64,000 bases of DNA from an uncultured Eubacteriales bacterium. Its GTDB lineage: Bacteria; Bacillota; Clostridia; Christensenellales; Aristaeellaceae. Shown here in pieces: positions 1 through 7,340 of the stretch. The translations under genes and the position numbers were made by a program. The notes below the pieces were generated by a model. That model worked only from the letters and a program-made list of their open reading frames with translations, was not told the origin of the DNA and searched no databases. The stretch spans positions 16,227 to 80,226 of the forward strand of contig URJB01000008.1 in assembly GCA_900548145.1 (NCBI GenBank), given 5' to 3'. Within the stretch, counting starts at the first letter, position 1. Each line of letters begins with the position of its first letter.

Positions 1-906
1 TTAAGCGCGGCGGTGGGCGGCGGCAATTTCGTCACGCCGCTGTTCGGCTGCGCGCTGGACGCGCTGCTGCTGTTCTTCTCCTTCCGGCAGAAGGAAAAGA
101 GCCGCTTGGGCAAGCTGACCTGCTTCGTTCTCATGCTGGCGGCCTTTGTCTACAGCATGACCGCCCCGGGCAACGCCGTGCGGGGACAGACCCTTTCCGG
201 GGGCATGAGCGCCGTCAAGGCCATTCTGGAATCCTTTTATTTCGGCATGGCGCTCATGAGCCGATACTTCTCGCCGGCGCTGGCGGCCCTGTGGCTGGCA
301 ACGGTGCTGATTCTCAGGGAGCGGCTGATGCGGAGCCGGTTTTCCTTCCGTTATCCGCTGCTGGCGGTGGGCGCTTTCGTCTGCCTGTACTGCTGCCAGC
401 TCACGCCGACCCTGTACACCGGCAACTATCTGGGAGACGGCCGGGCGCAGGTATTGCAGTATGACAACTATGTACTGCTGTCCACGGCGCTGGTCGTGTA
501 TCTGGCCGGTTGGGCGCTGAAACGATACGGAACCGGACAGGTTAGCCGCCCGCCGACCCGGGCCGGGGCCGCTGCGGCGGCAGCGCTGCTTCTGCTGGGC
601 ATGATGAGCTTCCAGCGGACGGACGGGCAGCTTCCGGGCGTACAGAACACCCTGACCGTCAGCACCCTTCGGTCGCTGGTCAGCGGGCAGGCCGCCGCCT
701 TTGACGAGGCCATGACCCGCCGGGACGATGAAATGAACGATACATCCGTCCGAGCGGCACAACTGGAGCCGGTAGAGGACATCCCGGAGGCGTTCATGGG
801 CGAGGTGCTGGATACCGATATGAAGGACTACGTGCTGAACCTGTACGCGGAGTATTATCAAAAGGACAGCGTTGCGCTGAAAACGGAGGCGCAGGACGAA
901 CCATAA
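1..906 (+). CDS. Polytopic membrane protein, 5' truncated by window (DUF6056-like)
   Basis: The frame is open from base 1, so the true start lies upstream; the GTG at 13 is only an internal candidate. The visible 301 residues hold a GGGNFVTPLF motif at the N-terminal edge followed by several hydrophobic segments (around residues 10-30, 38-54, 68-105, 115-135, 155-170, 185-205) and a polar C-terminal tail of about 80 residues. The GGNF/Y-VT motif and layout resemble DUF6056 proteins, multi-pass membrane proteins often found beside surface-glycan glycosyltransferases; this is recall of a family pattern, not a search. It sits 18 bases before an SDR gene and apparently heads or continues the acyl/glycan operon. 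Specific activity is unknown. Confidence 0.6.
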   Translation, partial: LSAAVGGGNFVTPLFGCALDALLLFFSFRQKEKSRLGKLTCFVLMLAAFVYSMTAPGNAVRGQTLSGGMSAVKAILESFYFGMALMSRYFSPALAALWLATVLILRERLMRSRFSFRYPLLAVGAFVCLYCCQLTPTLYTGNYLGDGRAQVLQYDNYVLLSTALVVYLAGWALKRYGTGQVSRPPTRAGAAAAAALLLLGMMSFQRTDGQLPGVQNTLTVSTLRSLVSGQAAAFDEAMTRRDDEMNDTSVRAAQLEPVEDIPEAFMGEVLDTDMKDYVLNLYAEYYQKDSVALKTEAQDEP

Positions 907-924
907 GAAAGGGGGAAAACCAGC

Positions 925-1668
925 TTGCTTCTGGAAGGAAAGAATATCGTGCTGACCGGCGCGAACCGGGGTATCGGCAACGCCATGCTGCACCGCTTCG
1001 CCGAAGAGGGCGGCAATGTCTGGGCCTTTGCCCGCAGGCCATCGGAATCGTTCGAACAGGACTGCCGGGAAACGGCGGAGCGCTTCGGCGTGTGGGTGGA
1101 GCCCGTTTACTGCGAGCTGACCGATACCGAGGCCCTGAAGGGGGCGTTCAGGCAGATCATGGCGGAGAAAAAGCCCCTGCACGGGCTGGTGAACAACGCA
1201 GGCGTCATGGGCGAGGATAAGATGTTCCAGATGACCTCCGCCGAGGAAATGCACCGCACCTTTGAGGTGAATTTCTTCGCCATGGTGGAGGTCAGCCGTT
1301 TGGCCACCAGGCTTATGGCCCGGAACAAAGGCGGAGCCGTGGTCAACGTGGCCAGCATCGCGGGCCTCGACGGCGACAGCCGGTTGGACTATTCCGCCTC
1401 CAAGGCTGCGGTGATCGCCGCCAGCAAAAAGATGGCCCGGGAGCTGGTCAGCGTGGGCATTCGGGTGAATGTGCTGGCCCCCGGCTTTACGGACACCGAG
1501 CTGGTGGCGGGGCTGAGCGAAAAAGTGGTGGAGCAGCAGCTTTCCAAAATTCTGATGCACCGCAAGGCCCGCCCGGAGGAAATCGCCAACGTGGCGGCCT
1601 TCCTGCTCAGCGACCTGTCCAGCTACGTGACCGGTCAGGTCTGGCGGGCGGACGGCGGAATCCTTTGA
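925..1668 (+). CDS. SDR-family NAD(P)-dependent oxidoreductase (FabG-like)
   Basis: Classical short-chain dehydrogenase of 247 aa. The dinucleotide motif TGANRGIG lies at residues 11-18, NNAG at 90-93, and the catalytic set Ser144, Tyr156, Lys160 (YSASK) is complete. The C-terminal DGG motif typical of FabG-like enzymes is present. It starts at TTG 925, preceded by GAAAGGGGG about 9 bases upstream; no better ATG exists near the conserved N-terminus. Because an acyl carrier protein, an AMP ligase and LuxE/LuxC-like enzymes follow directly, it may reduce a beta-ketoacyl-ACP, or the aldehyde product of the pathway, but the substrate cannot be read from sequence. Confidence 0.85.
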   Translation: MLLEGKNIVLTGANRGIGNAMLHRFAEEGGNVWAFARRPSESFEQDCRETAERFGVWVEPVYCELTDTEALKGAFRQIMAEKKPLHGLVNNAGVMGEDKMFQMTSAEEMHRTFEVNFFAMVEVSRLATRLMARNKGGAVVNVASIAGLDGDSRLDYSASKAAVIAASKKMARELVSVGIRVNVLAPGFTDTELVAGLSEKVVEQQLSKILMHRKARPEEIANVAAFLLSDLSSYVTGQVWRADGGIL

Positions 1669-1711
1669 ATTTCTGGTTTTCTAAAGAAATCATACAGTAC
1701 GACAGGAGTGC

Positions 1712-1954
1712 ATGAAAATGACGAACATGGAAAAATACGTGAAGGCTTTCTCCGAGGCGCTGGAAGTGCCCGAATCCGACGTACCCGCTCTGGTATACGG
1801 CAAGAGCGAGGCGTGGGACAGCGTAGGCCACATGACGCTGGTGGCCGCGCTGGAGGATGCGTTCGACATCATGATCGACATGGATGATATTATTGACCTG
1901 AGCTCTTTTGAAAAGGGAAAGGAGATCCTGAAGAAGTATGATGTGGAGCTTTGA
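1712..1954 (+). CDS. Acyl carrier protein, pathway-specific
   Basis: 80-residue acidic protein with the phosphopantetheine attachment motif DSVGHM (Ser37) and an acidic helix after it, as in acyl/peptidyl carrier proteins. It is not the housekeeping AcpP, whose motif is normally DSL. Two starts are possible: ATG 1712 or ATG 1718. CAGGAG lies 3 bases before the first and 9 before the second, so 1718 may be the real one. It overlaps the following AMP-ligase gene by 17 bases, indicating translational coupling and a shared pathway. It probably carries the acyl chain activated by the next gene and handed to the LuxE/LuxC-like proteins. Confidence 0.85.
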   Translation: MKMTNMEKYVKAFSEALEVPESDVPALVYGKSEAWDSVGHMTLVAALEDAFDIMIDMDDIIDLSSFEKGKEILKKYDVEL

Positions 1955-3344
1955 GCGCTTCGGGGACAGGACGGCGCTTGTGGATGAGCACGGCGCGAGC
2001 CTGACCTACCGCCAGCTGAAGCAGGAGGCCGACGCGCTGTGCGCCGCCGCCGGCGGACGCTGCCTGACCTTCAACCTGTGCCGCAACACGCTGGGCAGCC
2101 TTTTGGGCTACGCGGGCTTCGTGGAGGGCGGCGTGGTGCCCGTGCTGTTGAACGAGGAAATGGATCGGGAGCTGCTGAAGGGCCTGTATGACAACTATCA
2201 TCCGGCGTTTTTGTGGGCCCCGGAGGATTTCGCATGGGACGGCTGCGAGCCGGTGTACCAAAGCCTGGGCTATCACCTGCTGAAAACGCCCTTTGGCCGG
2301 GAAGCGGAGCTGTATCCCGAGCTGGGGCTGCTTTTGACCACCAGCGGCTCTACCGGCAGCCCCAAGTTTGTGCGGCAGAGCTACCGAAATATCCGGGCCA
2401 ACACGGACAGCATCGTGGAATACCTGAAGCTGGACGAGACCGAGCGGCCCATTACCACGCTGCCCATGAATTACACCTACGGCGTGAGCATCCTCAACAC
2501 CCATCTGGACGTAGGCGCGACCATCCTTGTGACGGAGCACGGCATCGCCCAGCGGGAATTCTGGGATTTCTTCCGCCGGGAAAACGCCACCAGCTTCGGC
2601 GGTGTGCCCTACACCTATGAAATGCTGGACCGGATGCGCTTTTTCCGCATGGAGCTGCCCAGCCTGCGCACCATGACCCAGGCCGGGGGCAAGCTGCAGA
2701 AGGAGCTGCACCGCAAGTTTGTGGAGTGGTGTCTGGAAAAGGGCAAGCAGTTCATCGTCATGTACGGCCAGTGTGAGGCCACCGCCCGTATGGCCTATCT
2801 GCCGTGGGAAAAGAGTCTGGAGAAGGTGGGCGGCATTGGAATCGCCATTCCCGGCGGACAGTTCCGGCTGATCGCCGCCGACGGCAGCGAGATCACCGAG
2901 ACGGGCGTGACCGGCGAGCTGAAATACTACGGCGATAACGTGACGCTGGGCTATGCCGTCTGTCAGGCCGACCTGCGCAAGGGCGACGAGCGGGGCGGCG
3001 TGCTGGAAACCGGCGATATGGCGCAGGTGGACGCGGACGGCTACTACACCATCGTGGGCCGGAAAAAGCGCTTTTTGAAGCTGTACGGCAACCGGGTCAA
3101 TCTGGACGAGCTGGAGCAGCTGCTCAAGGCGGCGTTCCCCGGCGTGGACGTGGCCTGCGGCGGCGTGGACGATCATCTGATGTTCTTCTCCACCGACGAA
3201 AGCAGGCTGGCCGAGATGCGCGCCTTCCTGTCCGAAAAGACGAAGCAGAACGCCGCTGCCTTCCGGGGCATGGCGCTGCCGTCCATTCCCAAAAACGACG
3301 CGGGCAAGACCCTGTACCGCGAACTGGAGAAATACTATGATTGA
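1938..3344 (+). CDS. AMP-dependent acyl/aryl ligase (ANL superfamily)
   Basis: 468 aa adenylate-forming enzyme. The AMP-binding P-loop TTSGSTGSPK is at residues 134-143, a YGQCEAT motif (A5-like) near 275-281, the TGD motif near 357, and the C-terminal lysine in KNDAGKTLYRE at about 457. It is shorter than most acyl-CoA synthetases (~520-550 aa), as seen in ligases that load carrier proteins. It overlaps the ACP gene upstream by 17 bases and the LuxE-like gene downstream by 8 bases (ATG 3337, TGA 3342), so co-translation is likely. Expected reaction: carboxylate + ATP to acyl-AMP, then transfer to ACP (inferred). The acyl chain is unknown. Confidence 0.85.
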   Translation: MMWSFERFGDRTALVDEHGASLTYRQLKQEADALCAAAGGRCLTFNLCRNTLGSLLGYAGFVEGGVVPVLLNEEMDRELLKGLYDNYHPAFLWAPEDFAWDGCEPVYQSLGYHLLKTPFGREAELYPELGLLLTTSGSTGSPKFVRQSYRNIRANTDSIVEYLKLDETERPITTLPMNYTYGVSILNTHLDVGATILVTEHGIAQREFWDFFRRENATSFGGVPYTYEMLDRMRFFRMELPSLRTMTQAGGKLQKELHRKFVEWCLEKGKQFIVMYGQCEATARMAYLPWEKSLEKVGGIGIAIPGGQFRLIAADGSEITETGVTGELKYYGDNVTLGYAVCQADLRKGDERGGVLETGDMAQVDADGYYTIVGRKKRFLKLYGNRVNLDELEQLLKAAFPGVDVACGGVDDHLMFFSTDESRLAEMRAFLSEKTKQNAAAFRGMALPSIPKNDAGKTLYRELEKYYD

Positions 3345-4419
3345 TCTGCAGGCCCTTCCCGAGCTGCCGCCCTACGGCATGGCCCGGGAAGAAAAGCGGG
3401 CCTTTCTGGCCCGGGAGCTGGGTGAGCTGACCCGTTTTCACGGCGAACGCTGCCCGGAATACGGGCGGCTGCTGGCGGCGCTGGGCGCGCAGTCGGGGCA
3501 GACGGACGATTTTGAAAGCCTGCCCTTTCTGCCCGTGCGCCTTTTCAAGGAGTTTTCCCTGAAAAGCGTGCCGGAGGAAGCGCTGGCCCGCACCATGACC
3601 TCCTCTGGCACCACGGGCCAGCAGGTCAGCCGCATCTATCTGGATCGGGAGACCAGCGCTTTGCAGTCCAAGGTGCTGTCCCGCATCATGGGGGATTTTC
3701 TGGGCAAGCAGCGCCTGCCCATGGTGATTCTGGATTCCCCGGCGGTGGTGAAAAACCGGGCCATGTTTTCCGCCCGGGGCGCGGGCATTCTGGGCTTCAG
3801 CATGTTTGGCCGGGACAAGATCTACGCGCTGGACGAAAACATGCAGCTGGATACGGAAGGGCTGAAGGCCTTTCTGGAAAAGCACGAAGGGGAGGATATT
3901 TTCCTCTTCGGCTTCACCTTCATGATCTGGCTGTATTTTGTGAAGGAACTTCGCCGCACGGGCTATCGTCCCGATCTGAGCCAGGGCGTGCTGGTTCACG
4001 GCGGCGGCTGGAAAAAGCTGGCCGACCAGCATATCTCCACCGGGGCGTTCAAGCAGGCCCTGCAGGAGACCTGCGGCCTGACCCGCGTCCACAATTACTA
4101 CGGCATGGTGGAGCAGACCGGCTCCATCTACATGGAATGCGAATGCGGCCATCTTCACGCTCCGGTGTGGTCGGATGTGACCATCCGCCGCCCGGAGGAT
4201 TTTTCCGTGGCCGCAGCCGGGGAAAAGGGGCTGGTGCAGGTGGCCAGCGTGCTGCCCCGCAGCTATCCCGGCCACATCCTGCTGACTGAGGACGAAGGCC
4301 GCATTCTGGGCGAGGACGACTGCCCCTGCGGCCGCAAGGGCAGGTATTTTGAAATTCTGGGGCGCATTCAGCGCGCCGAGGTTCGGGGGTGCAGCGATAC
4401 CTATGAGCAACGCCGTTGA
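3337..4419 (+). CDS. LuxE-like acyl-protein synthetase
   Basis: 360 aa member of the LuxE/PaaK-like ANL branch. It has the nucleotide-binding motif MTSSGTTGQQ (residues 87-96) and a conserved Lys/His-rich core, and ends with a CPCG/GR segment typical of LuxE-type proteins. In luminous bacteria LuxE activates a fatty acid with ATP and passes the acyl group to the reductase LuxC. Here the LuxC homologue follows immediately, overlapping by 17 bases, while luxAB are absent, so this is not a light-emission locus. The unusual point is that a second acyl-activating enzyme (the ligase just upstream) is present in the same operon. Confidence 0.85.
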   Translation: MIDLQALPELPPYGMAREEKRAFLARELGELTRFHGERCPEYGRLLAALGAQSGQTDDFESLPFLPVRLFKEFSLKSVPEEALARTMTSSGTTGQQVSRIYLDRETSALQSKVLSRIMGDFLGKQRLPMVILDSPAVVKNRAMFSARGAGILGFSMFGRDKIYALDENMQLDTEGLKAFLEKHEGEDIFLFGFTFMIWLYFVKELRRTGYRPDLSQGVLVHGGGWKKLADQHISTGAFKQALQETCGLTRVHNYYGMVEQTGSIYMECECGHLHAPVWSDVTIRRPEDFSVAAAGEKGLVQVASVLPRSYPGHILLTEDEGRILGEDDCPCGRKGRYFEILGRIQRAEVRGCSDTYEQRR

Positions 4420-5596
4420 ACGTCTTTGCGGACGGGAGCCGGAAAGCGGGCTTCGGCCCCTGCGGCCCTTTGCGCCGGAGGCGCTGGACTTTCTGTCAGC
4501 CCTGTCCGCAGCCCTGCTGAAGGACCGGGAGGCGAAGGTTTACCCGGACGTGATCACCTTTGCCTATTTCTGCCGCAAGGCCCATCTGGCCCGGCTGCAG
4601 GAGGAATACGCCGGGCAGCTGGACGACCGGCTGGGCCGGGGTGTGGTGTTCCACATCGCGCCCAGTAACGTGCCCATCAACTTCGCCTACTCGCTGGCGG
4701 CGGCGCTGCTCAGCGGCAACGGCAGCGTCGTCAAGGCCTCCAGCCGGGATTTTGTCCAGACCCGCATCGTCTGCCGGGCCATGGAAAAGCTGCTGGCGGA
4801 GGATTTTCCGGCGCTGGCCCCCTACGTCTGCGTGGTGACCTATCCCCGGGAGGCGCAGGAAGTGACGGAACGGTTCAGCGCCCGCTGCCACGCCCGGGTC
4901 ATCTGGGGCGGCGACGAAACAGTGCGCCGGGTACGGGAAGCGGCTTTGCCGCCCCGGGCCGTGGAGGTGGCCTTCGCCGACCGCTACAGCCTTTTGTGCA
5001 TCCGCCCCGAAGCGGTGCTGGCCCTTTCGGCGGAGGAGCTGGAACGGCTGGCGAAGGACTTCTATAACGATACGTATCTCACCGACCAGAACGCCTGCAC
5101 CTCGCCCCGGCTGATCTATTGGGTGGGAGAGGGAGAAAGCCGGGAAGCGTCGGAACGCTTTTTCCGTGCGATGGGCGCTTATGCCCGGCAGCGTTACGAG
5201 CTGCCCGCCGTGACGGCGGTGGACAAGCTGACTGCCGCCTGCCGTGCCGCCATGAAGCTGGAAGGCGCGGAGATCATCCCCGGCCCCGACAACTGGGTCG
5301 CCCGGGTTCGGGTCAAGCGCCTCTGCCCCGAGCTGTACGACCTGCGCAGCCCCGGCGGATTCTTTCTGGAATACGCCGCGCCCACGCTGGACGCGCTGCG
5401 GGATTTCGTTACGCCCCGGGTGCAGACCTTGAGCTATCTGGGCTTCCAGCCGGAGGAGCTGAGCCGCTTCGTGCTGGAAAACGGCCTGACCGGCGTTGAC
5501 CGCATCGTGCCCGTGGGCCACACCATGGATTTTGCCCTGACCTGGGACGGCTACGACCTGATCCAGACCCTGTCCCGGAAGATCAGCGCTCTGTAA
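4403..5596 (+). CDS. LuxC-like acyl-CoA/acyl-protein reductase
   Basis: 397 aa when started at ATG 4403; the frame is open further upstream, but that stretch overlaps luxE and reads as non-conserved sequence. The aldehyde-dehydrogenase-like fold is indicated by APSNVPIN (residues 86-93, the cofactor/thioester site region) and the catalytic cysteine Cys232 in TDQNACTSP. LuxC family enzymes reduce an enzyme-bound acyl thioester to the aldehyde using NADPH. Together with the ACP, ligase, LuxE and SDR genes this predicts formation of an aldehyde, or an alcohol after SDR action, used downstream in a glycan or lipid modification. The substrate chain length is unknown. Confidence 0.85.
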   Translation: MSNAVERLCGREPESGLRPLRPFAPEALDFLSALSAALLKDREAKVYPDVITFAYFCRKAHLARLQEEYAGQLDDRLGRGVVFHIAPSNVPINFAYSLAAALLSGNGSVVKASSRDFVQTRIVCRAMEKLLAEDFPALAPYVCVVTYPREAQEVTERFSARCHARVIWGGDETVRRVREAALPPRAVEVAFADRYSLLCIRPEAVLALSAEELERLAKDFYNDTYLTDQNACTSPRLIYWVGEGESREASERFFRAMGAYARQRYELPAVTAVDKLTAACRAAMKLEGAEIIPGPDNWVARVRVKRLCPELYDLRSPGGFFLEYAAPTLDALRDFVTPRVQTLSYLGFQPEELSRFVLENGLTGVDRIVPVGHTMDFALTWDGYDLIQTLSRKISAL

Positions 5597-5624
5597 GCAG
5601 CGCAAGAAACGAGGAATTCTGCCG

Positions 5625-6602
5625 ATGAACAAGCCCATGCTTTCCTTCGTCATTCCCTGCTACCGCTCCGAGCATACCATCGGCGCGGTGGTGAAGGAGC
5701 TGACGGACACTCTTTCCACCCGGCCGGAATATGAATACGAGATCGTGCTGGTCAACGACGGCAGCCCGGACAACACAGCCGGCGCGCTGGAAGCGCTGGC
5801 CCGGCAGGAGCCCCGGGTGGTGTTTGTGGATCTGAGCCGCAATTTCGGCCAGCACAGCGCGCTGATGGCAGGCTTTCATCAGGTGAAGGGCAATATCGTC
5901 ATTTGTCTGGACGACGACGGCCAGACCCCGGCCTGCGAGTGCTTCAAGCTGATCGACAAGGTGGAGGAAGGCTACGACATCGTCTTTGCCGAGTACCCGG
6001 AGCGCCGCCAGAACTGGTTCCGCAATCTGGGCAGCCGGTTCAACGCCGCCTGCAACCATTTCTTCTTCGGTCAGCCCCGGGAGCTGAAGGCCAACAGCTA
6101 CTATGCCTGCCGCCGCTTTGTGGTGGATGCGGCGCTGCAATATCCCAATCCGTTCCCGTATGTGACGGGGCTTCTGTTCCAGAGCGTCAGCCGCTACTGC
6201 AACGTGCCCGTGAACCATCGGGCCCGGATGGAAGGCCGCAGCGGCTACAGCCTGAAAAAGCTGGTGGGTCTGTGGTTTAACGGTGTAACGTCCTTTTCCA
6301 TCAAGCCCCTGCGGTTTGCCACCTATTTCGGCTTCTTCGTGGCGGCTTTCGGGTTTATTTTCGCGCTGGTGACCATCATCCGCAAGCTGGTGAACCCGGC
6401 CATGCAGGCGGGATGGGCCAGCACCATTTCCCTGATTCTGTTCATGGGCGGGGTCATCGTGCTGCTCATCGGGCTGGTGGGGGAGTATATCGGACGCATT
6501 TATCTCAGCATCAACCGCTATCCGCAGTTTGTGGTGCGGCGGGTGATGCACGGCGGGGAGGAAGAAAAGCATGAAGACGACGCACGCAGTCTGGGAGCGT
6601 GA
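5625..6602 (+). CDS. Family 2 glycosyltransferase, GtrB/DPM1/ArnC type
   Basis: 325 aa. The N-terminal GT-A domain has the FVIPCYRSE start, VNDGSPDNT (residues 43-51) and the DDDG metal/nucleotide motif near 97, followed by two C-terminal membrane helices at about 230-252 and 262-288. This layout matches polyprenyl-phosphate sugar transferases (GtrB, DPM1, ArnC), which move a sugar from a nucleotide donor to undecaprenyl phosphate at the inner face of the membrane. It overlaps the acetyltransferase gene by 32 bases. In this operon it probably makes the lipid-linked sugar that is decorated or transferred by the multi-pass membrane protein at the left edge (inference). Confidence 0.88.
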   Translation: MNKPMLSFVIPCYRSEHTIGAVVKELTDTLSTRPEYEYEIVLVNDGSPDNTAGALEALARQEPRVVFVDLSRNFGQHSALMAGFHQVKGNIVICLDDDGQTPACECFKLIDKVEEGYDIVFAEYPERRQNWFRNLGSRFNAACNHFFFGQPRELKANSYYACRRFVVDAALQYPNPFPYVTGLLFQSVSRYCNVPVNHRARMEGRSGYSLKKLVGLWFNGVTSFSIKPLRFATYFGFFVAAFGFIFALVTIIRKLVNPAMQAGWASTISLILFMGGVIVLLIGLVGEYIGRIYLSINRYPQFVVRRVMHGGEEEKHEDDARSLGA

Positions 6603-7311
6603 AAACATCGGCGTGGACGCGTGGGAGATCGCGCTGGACGCGCAGGACACCATTGAAGCGCTGGCGGAGGAAGAACGGCGCATCATCGCCGAGGGGGCGG
6701 AGTACATCGTGCTCAAAAGCCCGGTGAACTGCCCGCAGCTGCTGTTCGGCCTGACGGGGCTGGGCTACACCTTTGTGGAAACGGTCTTCCATGTGGAAAT
6801 TCGCCGGAAGGACTACCACATGCCGGAGACCATCGCCCGGTTCGACCGGGGGCTGACCGTGGTGGAACGCACCGACCCGGAAAATCAGGCCCGCATCGAC
6901 CGCATCATCCGCAGCGGAATCTTCATCAGTGACCGGGTCTCCATCGATCCCGCCTTTTCCGTGAAGCTGGGCGGCCAGCGCTATGCCAACTGGCTGCGCT
7001 CCATGGTGCAGAAGGGCGGCCATCTGTACGAGGTGTTGCAGGGCGAAAAGCCCATCGGGTTCTTCGTCATCTGCCGCAAGGACGAGGACACCGTGGACCC
7101 GGTGCTCATGGCCATGTACGACCAGCAGAACGACCGGGGGCTGGGCGCGCTTCTGCACAAAAAGACGCTGGACACCTGCTTCACCCATCCGTGCAAGCGG
7201 CTGACCAGCACCATCGTCTCCAACAATTCCAAGGTGCTTCGGGTCTATGTCAACGCGGGCGCGACCATTGCCGATACGCTGTATACGTATGTCAAGCACG
7301 TCGAGCGCTGA
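6571..7311 (+). CDS. WecD-like GNAT N-acetyltransferase
   Basis: 246 aa. Start ATG 6571 follows GGGGAGG with good spacing and lies inside the end of the glycosyltransferase gene. The opening WERENIGVDAWEI, the central YANWLRSMVQ block and the terminal NNSKVLRVYVNAGA are the landmarks of the WecD/RffC (dTDP-4-amino-4,6-dideoxygalactose acetyltransferase) type of GNAT protein. Members N-acylate amino sugars, often before transfer to lipid. Its presence suggests that the sugar handled by this cluster is an amino sugar carrying an acyl group. Last gene of the cluster; relA begins 29 bases later with its own ribosome-binding site. Confidence 0.72.
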   Translation: MKTTHAVWERENIGVDAWEIALDAQDTIEALAEEERRIIAEGAEYIVLKSPVNCPQLLFGLTGLGYTFVETVFHVEIRRKDYHMPETIARFDRGLTVVERTDPENQARIDRIIRSGIFISDRVSIDPAFSVKLGGQRYANWLRSMVQKGGHLYEVLQGEKPIGFFVICRKDEDTVDPVLMAMYDQQNDRGLGALLHKKTLDTCFTHPCKRLTSTIVSNNSKVLRVYVNAGATIADTLYTYVKHVER

Positions 7312-7340
7312 CACGCGCCGGGGCGTAAGGGAGGAATCCG

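Noticed and set aside
1..1560. 519-codon minus-strand frame opposite the first two genes
   Set aside because: The plus strand encodes a membrane protein and an intact SDR; the minus frame is antisense.
925..5596. A bioluminescence (lux) operon
   Set aside because: LuxC- and LuxE-like genes are present but luxA, luxB and luxD are not, and glycan genes surround them.
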